A DNA stretch of 64,000 nucleotides. It comes from CAWAHD01 sp963781785. GTDB taxonomy: Bacteria; Planctomycetota; Planctomycetia; Isosphaerales; Isosphaeraceae. How positions within the stretch are numbered: the stretch's first letter is position 1; each line of letters starts with the position of its first letter. The stretch is from the NCBI GenBank assembly GCA_963781785.1, contig CAWAHD010000001.1, forward strand, positions 558,001 to 622,000. Reading direction: 5' to 3'. The translations under genes and the position numbers were made by a program. Under the pieces are notes generated by a model. It saw nothing but the letters and a program-made list of their open reading frames with translations. It was not told the origin of the DNA and did not search any database. Positions 9,179-18,766 of the stretch are shown one piece after another.

Positions 9179-11881
9179 ATGGAAGAGTCCAATACGGACC
9201 GTAACCTGCTTTTCGGAGTCCTGGCGCTCCAGTTGGACTTTATCACGCGCAACGCGCTCATCACCGCGATGAACACCTGCGCAAGAGATAAAGACAAAGC
9301 CCTTGGTCAGGTCCTCCGTTCGCAAGAAGATCTGGCCGAGGACGACGATGGCCTCTTGAATTCTCTGGTGGGCAGGTTCATGGAACTGCACGATAACAAT
9401 GCCCGCCGGAGCCTGGCGGCCGTGACCACGGTGAACGCGATCCGCGACGACCTCGAGAAGATCGGCGATCACGACCTGGATCGCACGCTGGACTACATCG
9501 CGAAATCGGCGGAACAGACCGAACCGGGTCCGGACACCACGATCCCTCACGCCGCCGGAGCTGCGGGTTTCGGCGGAGCTCGGTTCCGGCTCCGCCAGTT
9601 CCACGCCCGAGGCGGCCTTGGGGAAGTCTGGCGTGCCCAGGATGTCGAGCTCAATCGGGAGGTGGCACTCAAGCGGCTTCAAGACTATCACGCCGACAAT
9701 CTCCAGAGCCGAACGCGGTTCCTCCACGAAGCCGAGGTGACCGGGCGCCTCGAACATCGGGGCATCGTTCCTGTTTACAGCCTGGGTCACTTCGAGAATG
9801 GGCGTCCGTTCTATGCGATGCGTTTCGTGAGCGGGACTAGCCTCAAGGATGCCATTGGCGAATTCCATGAGGCCGATCAAAGAGACCCTGACCACGGTGA
9901 CCGGGCGCTGGCCTTGCGCCGGCTCCTGGGCCGGTTCGTGGATGTGTGTAACACGGTCGCGTACGCTCACAGTCGCGGAGTCCTGCACCGCGACCTGAAA
10001 CCGGGCAACGTCATCCTGGACGAGTATGGCGAGACGCTGGTGGTCGACTGGGGACTGGCCAAGACGGGAGCCGTCGATGCGGAAACCCCACCCGATCGGA
10101 GCACACTTCCGCCAGTTTCGACCACGAACACGCCTTACACCCAGGCAGGCATTGCCATGGGCACGCCTGGCTTCATGAGCCCGGAACAGGCGACAGGCCG
10201 GCTCTCCGAGCTAGGCCCAGCAAGTGATGTGTACAGCCTTGGGGCCACCCTCTACTGCCTGCTGACGGGGAAGCCCCCGTTCGAGGAGCCGGACCAGTCG
10301 CTCTTGGTGACCAAGGTGTGCGCGGGGGACTTCCCCCGGCCCCGGCAGGTCAAGTCGACAGTGCCAGCCGCGCTCGAGGCGATCTGCATGAAAGCCATGG
10401 CACTCGCGCCGGAAGGTCGATACACCGGTCCCCGGGATCTCGGTGATGAGATCGAGCGCTGGCTGGCCGATCAACCTGTCCTGGCGTACCCCGAGCCCTT
10501 GCCGGCCAGGGCCGTGCGCTGGGTTCGCCGGCGCAAGGAGTGGGTTGCCGCTGCGGCTATCCTGCTCATCCTGACTGCGCTCGGGCTGGCGATCTCCAAT
10601 TGGCGAATCAACACGGAACAAGCGAAGACGTCCGACCAGCTTGCGATGACCCGCGACGCGCTCCGGGAGCTCCTGAAGGTTTCGGGGGAAAACCTGGCCT
10701 TCATTCCCAACACGGAGAAGCTGCGCGAATACCTGGCCCAGCTCGTTCTCGATCGGTATCAGCAACTGGGCAGCACATTCCCGGCCGACCGGGGAATCCA
10801 GCTCGAGACGTCCCAGGTGCTTCGCGTGATCGGGGGGATCGGGTGCCTCACCGGTCAATTCGCGAAATCGCAGGCCTCGTACGAGAAGGCAATCCAGGGA
10901 TTGACGACTCTGTGCGAGCGCGACCCCGGCCAGGCAGACTACCGACGGTGGCTGGTCGAGACCTTTATCGATCGGGGTGAGCTCAATCACATGAATGGGC
11001 GGACGATCGACGCCGAGAATGATTTTCGCGCAGCAATCGGCCACGCCGACAAGCTCCCGTTTGCGCCGATCTCCCCAACGTATCGCCGCGGGATGGGGTC
11101 GGCCCTGATCAATCTTTCCGAGGTTCTCGTCCTCAAGTGCCAGCACACCGCGGCCCACGCGGCCGCCGATCCCGCGGTGGAGCTGCTCAGGCCTATTGGC
11201 GCTCCCGACGCCGGCGCCGACGGCACGGCCAGAGATCGATGGCTCTTGTCGATCGCACTCACTGACCGCGGCGTCGCGTTCAGGGAAGCCGGTGATCGGA
11301 TCCACGCGGGCCATGATTTCGACGAGGCGGCGCGCGTTGCAGGGTCCGTTCCGCAGGACGACGAGGTTTATGACGACGCTCAATTCCAGCTCTCCTGCAC
11401 CGCGAATGAGCGAGGGGAGCTCTTGAGCACGGACGTTTCGAAGCTTGCGCAGTCCGAGAAGAACTACGAGGAAGCTGCTCAGATCCTCACAAGGCTGATC
11501 GCCGAAAATAAACTGATGCCGCATTATCGCCAGAAGATGGCGGCGACGCTCTGTGGCCGGGCGGCGGTTCGGCTTGCCATGAACCACATCGCGGACGCCG
11601 AGCGTGACTGCGAGGCCGCCCAGGAGTATCTTGCCGGGTTGATCGGAGAACAAACGCGGAAGCGGGCGCCGGAAAACCCCGAGTATCTCAGCCTTCTTGG
11701 CCAGGTTCTGGATCAGCAGAGCCGGATCCATTTCGTCCGGGGACGGTCGCCCGAGGGCCTTAGCACGCACACCCAAGCAATCGAAAAATTGAGCCGGGCC
11801 ATCGAGCTCGACCCGGCACGCGCCGCGGACAAGGTCAAGCTCGAAAAGATCAATGCCCGGCCGGCTCAGTTCAAAGGGTAG
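9179..11881 (+). CDS. Membrane Ser/Thr protein kinase with C-terminal TPR-like repeats
   Basis: This is a 900-residue Hanks-type kinase. Residues 1-110 form a helical N-terminal region beginning NLLFGVLALQLDFI, seen in planctomycete kinases. Residues 135-435 are the kinase domain with the Gly-rich loop HARGGLGEVW, VALK (K165), HRDLKPGN and the metal-binding motif as DWG, a common variant of DFG. A single transmembrane helix lies at about 455-475 (VAAAAILLILTALGLAI). The remaining 420 residues are helical with TPR-like periodicity (for example SQASYEKAIQ, STHTQAIEKLSRAIELDP) and would face outward. A GGGGAG box precedes the ATG. The target is unknown; the neighbouring caspase-kinase and ECF sigma factor suggest a shared signalling unit. 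Confidence 0.88.
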   Translation: MEESNTDRNLLFGVLALQLDFITRNALITAMNTCARDKDKALGQVLRSQEDLAEDDDGLLNSLVGRFMELHDNNARRSLAAVTTVNAIRDDLEKIGDHDLDRTLDYIAKSAEQTEPGPDTTIPHAAGAAGFGGARFRLRQFHARGGLGEVWRAQDVELNREVALKRLQDYHADNLQSRTRFLHEAEVTGRLEHRGIVPVYSLGHFENGRPFYAMRFVSGTSLKDAIGEFHEADQRDPDHGDRALALRRLLGRFVDVCNTVAYAHSRGVLHRDLKPGNVILDEYGETLVVDWGLAKTGAVDAETPPDRSTLPPVSTTNTPYTQAGIAMGTPGFMSPEQATGRLSELGPASDVYSLGATLYCLLTGKPPFEEPDQSLLVTKVCAGDFPRPRQVKSTVPAALEAICMKAMALAPEGRYTGPRDLGDEIERWLADQPVLAYPEPLPARAVRWVRRRKEWVAAAAILLILTALGLAISNWRINTEQAKTSDQLAMTRDALRELLKVSGENLAFIPNTEKLREYLAQLVLDRYQQLGSTFPADRGIQLETSQVLRVIGGIGCLTGQFAKSQASYEKAIQGLTTLCERDPGQADYRRWLVETFIDRGELNHMNGRTIDAENDFRAAIGHADKLPFAPISPTYRRGMGSALINLSEVLVLKCQHTAAHAAADPAVELLRPIGAPDAGADGTARDRWLLSIALTDRGVAFREAGDRIHAGHDFDEAARVAGSVPQDDEVYDDAQFQLSCTANERGELLSTDVSKLAQSEKNYEEAAQILTRLIAENKLMPHYRQKMAATLCGRAAVRLAMNHIADAERDCEAAQEYLAGLIGEQTRKRAPENPEYLSLLGQVLDQQSRIHFVRGRSPEGLSTHTQAIEKLSRAIELDPARAADKVKLEKINARPAQFKG

Positions 11882-11885
11882 ACGA

Positions 11886-12083
11886 TCAGGACGTGATGAT
11901 CACCTTTCCCCCGCCGGTGCCATCCGGGCTGGCGACCGGGTGCTGGACTTGGGCTGACCCATTCACTGGGGCCTGCATCAGTGTCTGGGCCCCTTGGGTC
12001 AGAAGTCCGCCCGACAGAAGCTGCTTGGACTCGAACTGGTCGAGGCTGGGACGGAATTTTCGGGTGTTCGTATTGCGCGGCAT
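11886..12083 (-). CDS. Small protein with LExR-LLS-like planctomycete N-terminal motif
   Basis: This 65-residue protein has the N-terminus RKFRPSLDQFESKQLLSGG. It resembles the LE-x-R-LLS motif found near the start of many planctomycete surface proteins (compare LESLEDRLVLSA in the gene at 37280). The rest is low in complexity and rich in Gly, Ser, Gln and Pro, ending GGGKVIITS. There is no transmembrane segment. The gene ends four bases from the end of the kinase gene on the other strand. It may be a small exported protein or a remnant of a longer surface protein; function is unknown. Confidence 0.55.
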   Translation of the reverse strand: MPRNTNTRKFRPSLDQFESKQLLSGGLLTQGAQTLMQAPVNGSAQVQHPVASPDGTGGGKVIITS

Positions 12084-12712
12084 GATGGATCTCTCTCTGG
12101 GCGTTTGTTTGCCCGGATGGGGCGCGCACCATCCTCGACCTCCAAAACGGCGGATGGATGGATACGAGCCCGGCCTTGGATTTCAGCCACCGGGGTGTTG
12201 CCGGACCCCGGTGGGCTGTGAGGAATTCCGCCTTGACACGGCGGCTGCGGCGTTGGGTTTTTGCCGCTCTGTTAGGGAATAGGGAGCCGGCGTGGGGATT
12301 CTCAGACGCGATTTTCCGGAATTCTTTGAGAGTTCCGGGCGATCGCTGGTGAGCATAGGGCGGGCGGGACGAAACGATGGCCTCGACCCGTGGTTCAAGC
12401 GGGTGCTTTCCCAGATCTCATCAGTACTTCAGACAGCGTGACCCATGCGTTGGAAACTCTGGAACGCGGTGGGAGGGTTCACCTATCTCATCGAGCGGTC
12501 TCAAGTTCGTTTGTCCTTGATTTCTCGCTCCCAACACTAGCAGTACGGCGAACGGCTGCCGAACCTTACAGCTCGACGCCGGATCGGAATGCGGATATGG
12601 GAAGTGGAGCTATCGATAGGGCGTTTCCCACGCGTTCGGCTGACCCAGAACACCGCATGTTCCGGCCTCTTTCACCGGCGTCAGCGTAGTCAAGGCGCGA
12701 GTGCCGGAGCCA
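12084..12712. other. Intergenic region without recognisable genes
   Basis: These 629 bp lie between the small LExR-motif gene and the 3' end of the first CHAT-STAND-WD40 copy. Short open frames on both strands have no family signature or convincing ribosome binding site. No strong palindrome or repeat was seen. Confidence 0.4.
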
Positions 12713-15699
12713 TTAGAAATGAATGTGGAAATAATGGACGTTTCCGACTCGATCTCCGAGCAGGACGCTATGGCCGTCGGAACTCACGGCGATCGACAAG
12801 GGTGAACTCTCAAGCGGAAGTGTGGCCAGACAGGCGCGCTTTCCGAGGTCCCAGAGCCGGAGACTGCGGTCATAGGAGCCCGAGAGGGCATTGCGGCCAT
12901 CGGGGAATACGGCCAGAGCGCATACCACACCCGCATGCCCGCCGAAGGAATGGAGAAACTCGCCCGTGGCGAGATCCCAGAGCCGAAACGTGCGGTCCGC
13001 CGATCCGGAGAGAGCGTAGCGGTCATCGGGACTGATCGCCACCGCATGGATCGTATCCGTATGTCCCACTAGGGAATGCATTAGACTACCGGTGCTGAGG
13101 TCCCAGATTTTGAGGGTGCGGTCATGCGAACCCGAGACGGCACATCGGCCATTCGACGTGATGGCCACAGCATTGATCCAATGTGAATGGCTTTGCAGGA
13201 TGAGCGTTTCTTCAAGACCTCGAAGCTCAGAGCGCCTGAAGGTTCGGTGCAGCTTACATATTTCCTGACCACCCTCGAGATCCCAGAGGCGAAGAGTTCG
13301 ATCGAGAGATCCCGATAGAGCATTGAGTCCGTCTGGGCTGAGCGCAACTGCACTCACTGCGTCTTCGTGACCGACGAAACTTCTGACGAGCCCGCCGGTT
13401 TGCAAGTCCCAACGCTTGACAGTGCGGTCATACGACCCCGATAGGCCAAGGCGGCCGTCGACCGATATCGCCACCGAACTCACACGCTGTTCGTGGCCCG
13501 TGAGGGTGCGAAGGAGTCGACCGGTCGGCAGGTCCCACAGTTTGAGCGTACGGTCACGCGACCCTGACAGGGCGACGCAGGCCTTTACGTTCAACGCAAC
13601 CGCTTCCACAGCGCCCTCGTGTGCGCTCGACAACGGTGGGGACTGACTGTTTTCGAGATCCCAGAACTTGACGGTCCGGTCATCGGCGCCGGACAACGCG
13701 TGGCGACCGTCTGGCGATATCACCACAGCGCCGACACCGAGATCATGGCCAGCAAGACTCCGGAGGAGTCTGCCAGTCTGCAGGTCCCAGAGCTTGAGCG
13801 TTCGGTCGTGTGAGCCCGAGACGGCAAGGCGCCAGTCGGGAGTCGCCGACAGAGCACTCACACCATCCTCGTGTCCGGCAAACGTTCGCCGCAGCTCTCC
13901 ACTCTGCAAGTCCCAGAGCTTGACGCGGTGATCCTCCGAGCCGGAGAGGGCATAGCACCCATCCGGGCTGACTGCCACCGTACACACCATTGCGTCTGGG
14001 TCGGTGAGGGTGTGGACGATCCGGCCGGTTTGCAGGTCCCAAAGTCGGAGCGTGTGGTCACGCGAGCCGGAAAGGGCATAACGCCAGTCTCCGGTCACCG
14101 ATACCGCACTGACTCCGTCGCTATGGCGGTCGAATACGCGAACAGCCTTGCCGCTTCGAAGGTCCCAGAGTCGAAGCGTTCGGTCGAACGAGCCCGAGAT
14201 GGCATAGCTCCAGTCGGGGCGCACCGCCGCTGTGGTCACGCCGTCCTCATGGCCTACAAGTGTGCGGCGGAGTTGCCCCGTCTCCAGGTCCCAGAGCTTG
14301 AGTGTTCGATCACCCGAGGTAGAGAGAGCAAGGCGGCCGTCGGGGCTCATCGACACGTCCCTTACGGCGGCCTCATGGCCCGTGAAGGTACGCAGGAGCT
14401 GGCCAGTCTGTAGGTCCCAGAACGTGAGTGTGCAGTCTTCCGAGCCAGAAAGTGCATGGCGCGCCGCAGGAGTCATCGCCACGGCGCTAATCCAAGCGCC
14501 GTGGCTGGTAAGAGTTCGGATCAGCTCCGGTGATTCACGGCTCGCCGTCCAGTCAAGCGCGAAGTGCGGTGCGGAGAGAGCAGCAAGTCGTTGCTCGGCA
14601 CTGGCGCGAAGGGCGTCGATGCTCAACAAGACCGCGCGGTTTCGGAGCTGTTGCGCAAGAAACGAAGATGTCGTTCTTGACTCGCCACCACGAAGATTGT
14701 GGGCTTCTCTGTAGATCAGTCGGAGCACGCGTTGGAGCTGAGCTTGGGTTTGCGAGGCGGATACGGGACAAAGGTCGAGCAGCGCGATCAGGTCTGCCTG
14801 CAAGGCCTCCACGCCGCGCTGGGTTGCGATTCCTTCGAGCGTTGGGAATTGCTGCAGTGCGGTCGCCGCGGTTGCCAGGCACTCTCCACGGAAGTCTTCC
14901 AGTTGGTTGGACGGCGTTAAACGGAACGCGAACTCGCGGATCAAGGGGTGCAGCCGAATCTGGTCCACGTCCAGTCGCTCGACCAGGCAGGCATCGTCCA
15001 GGTGCTGAACCGCGCGGCGTAGCGGCGACCGTCGTCCCGGCCGTGCCTCATCATCAAGGCCTGCCAGCAGGCCGAGCCGCGCGATCGGCACCGCGGTCGA
15101 TTCCGAGAACAGGCTCGCGACCCGGAGCAGCAGCCGGGACGGTTCATCCCGCAACGATGCCCACTGTTCGCCGATTGTGGCCGCCACGGCCGGGTCATGC
15201 ACCCGCCGCAAGTCGGCCTCGGTCAACTCTGCGGCGTCCGCATCGAGCGTCGCCAGAGCCCCGTCAGACCTCAAGCAGTCGCGATAACCTTCCAGCGAGA
15301 TGTCGCCGCTGTACTTGCCCAGGTACGCTCCAGCCAGCTCGAGCGCCAGGGGCAGCCGGCCCAGCATCCGGGCGATCGCGCGGGCGTGCTCATGATCGAC
15401 ATGGGAAAGGGCCAGGGCCTCGCAACGTGAGGGGTGACGCAGTAGAAGCCGCAGAGCCGGCTCCTCGGGCAGAACCGTGATTTCGATGCCTGTAAATCGG
15501 CCCAGGTCGTGCCGTCGCGTCGTGAAGAGGACCGTGCAGCGGAGATCCTCCGGGACGCAGTCTGGCAACAGGTGGAGAGCGATCGTGGCGGGGTCAGGCA
15601 GATTGTCGAGCACCAAGAGCGCATGCGGCCGGCAGTTCAATGCCTCGAACGCGGCCCGTATCTGCTCGTCGCGGGGACGGTCAATCTCGGCCCACCCTA
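12713..15699 (-). pseudogene. CHAT-STAND-WD40 receptor copy 1, 3' fragment (C-terminal half of ATPase plus 14 WD40 blades)
   Basis: This is the distal part of a STAND signalling ATPase, separated from its 5' part (17456-18468) by the element at 15700-17455. It starts inside the NB-ARC module just before Walker B (ALLVLDNLPDP). It continues with LFTTRRHDLGRF, the LGRLPLALELAGAYLG motif and a winged-helix/linker region. Fourteen WD40 repeats of about 42 residues follow (SPDGR-ALSGS-DRTLKLWDL type), enough for two seven-bladed propellers. The aligned copy 2 protein confirms that the P-loop and CHAT domain are missing here. An in-frame ATG at 15709 lies inside the inserted element, so any translated product would be an ATPase fragment without its nucleotide-binding loop. 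Confidence 0.9.
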
Positions 15700-15739
15700 A
15701 AAGTTTCACCGCTGAAAAAGTAAGAAAAGATTTTGGTTT

Positions 15740-17344
15740 TTAGGTGGCCTCGAGTCCGGCGGTTTGGAGTAGCTCTTTGAGTGCTCGGCGGACTTGGCGG
15801 AATTCTTTTTGCAGAGGGGGCTGGGGGGAGCCGACTTCCGGAGGCTCATCCAGAGGTTCCCCTATTGTGCCGTTGAGGCACTCTTTGAGTTTGATGATCG
15901 CTGTGCCTTGGGCCATCCCCTGGGGCGTCAGCACGTAGCGCGTCGTTCCCTCCAGTTTGCGAAGCAATCCCTTGGCCTGCAACTTGAGCAAATCGTAGCG
16001 AAGTTGAGCCGCCGTATAGTCGTCAGGGCTCAGCCCGAAACGGCGGTGCACGTAGCTGCGTAGCTCGCGGTTGCGGAACCCGGTGATGATGTGGGCAAAC
16101 TGAAGCACTGCCGCCAGCACCCAAGTCAGACGGAGATTATGCAGGTGAATGCCGGGCACGCGTTGTCCCTGTGCAGGGACAGTGGGCTGTCCGAGCTTCT
16201 CCACAAAATCAGCCGCGACCGTGGTGTGGTCGATGGTGTCTTGCCAGCGCAACAGGCGTTGATTGCAGTGGTCCATACAGCGCAGCAGATAAGGCAGGTT
16301 GACGAGCGCCTTGCCGGTGCCGAACTCGCGCACGTCGTGCGTGCATGTCTCCGTGCGGAGGCCCGCTCCTTGTTTGTTGTACTGTTTGATGTAGGTCTTC
16401 TTGTGCCATGCCTTCAGACAATAATCTTCCTGGGTGGTGCGATAGACGCGACCACCAGTGCGGCGGGCCTGCACTTGGCGTTGGAAGAGACGGCTGATGA
16501 CATGCGGTTGGCCAACGACTCGGCCCCGGTCCAGCAACCGACCGAACAAGGCGTTGAGCCGGGTGGCCGTGGCGAAGATCAAGTTATGACAGCGTTCAAC
16601 TTGGTCCAGATACCACTGGTAGGTGAACCCTTCACGGTGCGCCGCCGGGGTCAGCAAGGGAATACAACGATAGACCCAGCGATTGCAAAAAGCAGCGATG
16701 GTTTGAGGTGTGAGCGCCTCACAGGCGCGATGGAAGACGTTCGGTTTGTCCACGGCCACGAACAGGTTATCGCGCATCTCGAAACCGACCTGGCGATTGC
16801 GCAGTTGCTGGGCCACGAAATGGTGGCCATTGAGGCAGACGGTGACACCAAAGGGCGCGTAGCTGCTGATGCGGATGGAATTGCCGACGCCGAACTGGCG
16901 ATCCTTGATGAAGAAGTAGTAGTGATTGACGCGGCGGCGGCCACGGGCGATCTTGCGTGTTCTGTCCTCTCCGTGCTTGGGGACGTAGGAAACGAACGAT
17001 GAAACTTCCTCCTGAACTTTGATGATGCAGTAAATGGCTTCATCGCGGTCAGCCACGCGGTCCAGGAACCGAGCAGCTTGATCAACGTGCCCCTCACCGG
17101 GCTTGGCCACGAGCAGCGGGATGCCGTTCGTTTGGGCCAACGCCTCGACGGACTGCACGAACTCAGTGGTGAGCTCTTGGAGGTCGCGGGGCTCGATCCA
17201 GTCGACACCGCGGAAGCGCTGAAAGAAGGCACCGAGCATTCCCACATTTTGCAGTTTCATGATGTGGCCGCGGACGCGCATGCGGTCGATGAGGGAATAC
17301 TCCAGGGTGATGTCCTCGGCAAACCGCTCGGCTAAACTGGTCAT
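15740..17344 (-). CDS. Putative transposase-like protein of an uncharacterised family
   Basis: This protein of about 534 residues fills the mobile element. I associate it from memory with a family of roughly 400-560-residue uncharacterised proteins in Acidobacteria and Planctomycetes, many in several copies per genome. Conserved-looking blocks are IDRMRVRGHIM near the N-terminus, VNHYYFFIKDRQFGVG, FGVTVCLNGHHFVAQQL, RDNLFVAVD and TYIKQYNKQGAGLRTET. A winged-helix-like C-terminus lies around YTAAQLRYDLLKLQAKGLL and YVLTPQG. I see no DDE spacing, HUH motif, serine or tyrosine recombinase signature, or IS110 DEDD pattern that I can assign. The ATG at 17344 has an AGGAG box; the open frame extends to 17428. 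A role in moving the element is inferred from its position. Confidence 0.75.
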   Translation of the reverse strand: MTSLAERFAEDITLEYSLIDRMRVRGHIMKLQNVGMLGAFFQRFRGVDWIEPRDLQELTTEFVQSVEALAQTNGIPLLVAKPGEGHVDQAARFLDRVADRDEAIYCIIKVQEEVSSFVSYVPKHGEDRTRKIARGRRRVNHYYFFIKDRQFGVGNSIRISSYAPFGVTVCLNGHHFVAQQLRNRQVGFEMRDNLFVAVDKPNVFHRACEALTPQTIAAFCNRWVYRCIPLLTPAAHREGFTYQWYLDQVERCHNLIFATATRLNALFGRLLDRGRVVGQPHVISRLFQRQVQARRTGGRVYRTTQEDYCLKAWHKKTYIKQYNKQGAGLRTETCTHDVREFGTGKALVNLPYLLRCMDHCNQRLLRWQDTIDHTTVAADFVEKLGQPTVPAQGQRVPGIHLHNLRLTWVLAAVLQFAHIITGFRNRELRSYVHRRFGLSPDDYTAAQLRYDLLKLQAKGLLRKLEGTTRYVLTPQGMAQGTAIIKLKECLNGTIGEPLDEPPEVGSPQPPLQKEFRQVRRALKELLQTAGLEAT

Positions 17345-17386
17345 GGGAGGCTCTCCTCGATACACGTGATGGGACCGAGTCCCGCA

Positions 17387-17405
17387 AGGAGAGTTATACT
17401 CTCCT
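17387..17405. promoter_or_regulatory. Palindrome upstream of the mobile-element gene
   Basis: AGGAGAGT-TAT-ACTCTCCT is a perfect inverted repeat of 8-bp arms with a 3-nt spacer, about 43 bp upstream of the ATG at 17344. It could be an operator or an mRNA hairpin limiting expression, or a subterminal recognition site. It is not found at the other end of the element. Confidence 0.5.
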
Positions 17406-17455
17406 GCCGATGAGAGAGCCTCCCTCATTCCTTTCCCGGTTGAAGGTTCACTTCA

Positions 17456-18468
17456 CTAGGCGATGATCCGTTGCCAGCCGGGCGAACCCTTCAACCAGCG
17501 GCCCGGCTGCGTCGATCCAGAAGATTCCCTCCGGGTAATCGTCCCTGTGACGGTAGACGTACTCGACGACGAGCTGGGTCTTGCCGATGCCGCCCATACC
17601 AGTCAAGCCCGCCGGTCGGATCCCGACCGGGCCCGAACCGGGACTGGACAACTTCGAACGGAGCCGCATCAGGTCGCCATCCCGCCCGACGAAGTCACCA
17701 TTCCGCGGAAACGGCACGATGAATGGAGCTTCGGGAGTTGGCGTCGAAGGCTTTCGCGGTGCCGAACCGACCAACACGACCTTCGCGGCATCGACACCCG
17801 CCCGCACCAACAGCTCCGGCGTGTCGGACTCGGCGATCCCCTCCGCATTTAACCGCGCCACGCCCTGCTCGAAAGCCTTCTGTACCGATCGACCGAAGGC
17901 CAGCGCCTCCGTAGAACGAGGCCGCAAATTTGATCGCCGCCCGGTCCGTGATCGTCCGGTTCATGCTGACGACGCAGTCGACAACGTCAGTCAGCGCCTC
18001 GGCTTGCGGCCGTGTGTCGCAGGCATTGAGCACAACAAGCCGGAGATTTCCCTCGTTGCAGGAGCGCAGCACATTCACGAGAGCCGACTTGCTGACCAGT
18101 TGGGGCTGGCCCTGGCCCCAGCCCTCGCTCTCGATTTCGCCCGGCCGGACCGTCTTCATGTCCCGTTCGTCGGCCGACCGCACGCTGGGACCGTACGGGT
18201 CCAGAGCCTCGGCCTCATCCTCACCCGACTCGAGAACGATCTCGTCGGGGCTGCCGTGACTGCTGAAATGGACGACCTGGGGCTGATTTTCGTTGAGCTT
18301 GCGCAGCAGGTCGACCGGCCGCGTGCCGGGGACCAAGATCAGCTCTAACGCATGGCGGAACGCACCGCGCCCAACTTCCTCGTCGATCTCGCGGAACTCG
18401 CGGGACAGATCGAGCGGGGCTGTCCCACGTGGGTTGGCTGCGAAGAGCAGGACCTTGATCTTGTCCAT
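17456..18468 (-). pseudogene. CHAT-STAND-WD40 receptor copy 1, 5' fragment (CHAT protease plus P-loop)
   Basis: This is the proximal part of copy 1. The CHAT (caspase-like) domain has the catalytic His in VVHFSSHGSPDEI and Cys in LVVLNACDTR. The STAND ATPase begins at FVGRDGDL with Walker A GMGGIGKTQL. The frame then runs into the mobile element at 17458. There is also one extra base near 17906-17910, seen by comparing the AASFYG-ALAFGRS junction with copy 2, so the CHAT and P-loop parts lie in different frames even before the insertion. The ATG at 18468 is preferred over the GTG at 18483 because a GAGG box precedes it. The gene is disrupted; the one-base change alone could be a sequencing error. 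Confidence 0.88.
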
Positions 18469-18653
18469 CCCGACCTCAGACACGGCGCGAAATGAAAGGC
18501 CGGCGTCGGGGCTGGATCAGAATCCCAGTTCGAGGCGAGAATGCGCCACCTGGTTGCCACCGCGAACCCTTTGGGCGTTTTGGCCACCGCCCCGGCCACA
18601 GGGTCATCGTAGCGCCGCGGTGCCTGCATCGCAATGACCCATCCATCGCGCCA
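18469..18653. repeat. Duplicated 5' flank of the CHAT-STAND genes (copy A)
   Basis: About 185 bp upstream of copy 1 are nearly identical to 22837-23020 upstream of copy 2, so the tandem duplication included the promoter region. An open frame on the minus strand (WRILASNWDSDPAPTPAF) is shared by both. A one-base difference near 18605/22975 breaks it in copy B, so it is not called as a gene. The remaining 18654-18766 holds nothing recognised. Confidence 0.65.
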
Positions 18654-18766
18654 AGGAATGGGCCGGGAATAAATCCCGGAATCTTCCAGGCCAGCGCGCA
18701 GTTCTGGCAAGGTCACGTGACCTTGCCACGAAGCTGACCGATAGGGCTCAAGGCTCGAGCTTCAGC

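Larger units (their letters stand above)
15700..17455 (-). mobile_element. Unclassified 1,756-bp mobile element with 3-bp CTA duplication
   Basis: The element interrupts the STAND gene. CTA occurs on both sides (15697-15699 and 17456-17458). Removing 15700-17455 and one CTA joins the flanks into an in-frame reading LATDHRLGWAEIDRPRDEQ, matching the uninterrupted region of copy 2. The reconstructed target is the palindrome CCTAGG. The ends have only weak inverted similarity to each other. Each end has a short hairpin: TTTCA/TGAAA with a 4-nt loop at 15703-15716, and TGAAG/CTTCA with a 5-nt loop at 17441-17455. It carries one gene (15740-17344). No second copy was noticed in the window. The boundaries are directly supported; the transposition mechanism is unknown. 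Confidence 0.88.

Noticed and set aside
12390..12689. 99-codon open frame in the 12.1-12.7 kb gap
   Set aside because: No ribosome binding site, family motif or protein-like composition was seen.
15700..17455. Group II intron or IS200/IS605-type element
   Set aside because: No reverse transcriptase or HUH/Y1 motif is seen, and the 3-bp duplication argues against the IS200/IS605 mechanism despite the end hairpins.
17906..17910. Programmed ribosomal frameshift in STAND copy 1
   Set aside because: There is no slippery heptamer with a downstream structure, copy 2 lacks the extra base, and similar shifts occur in many unrelated genes here.
18345..18716. Small gene overlapping the start of CHAT copy 1
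   Set aside because: It overlaps the CHAT coding region in another frame and its counterpart before copy 2 is broken by one base; kept only as a low-interest observation.
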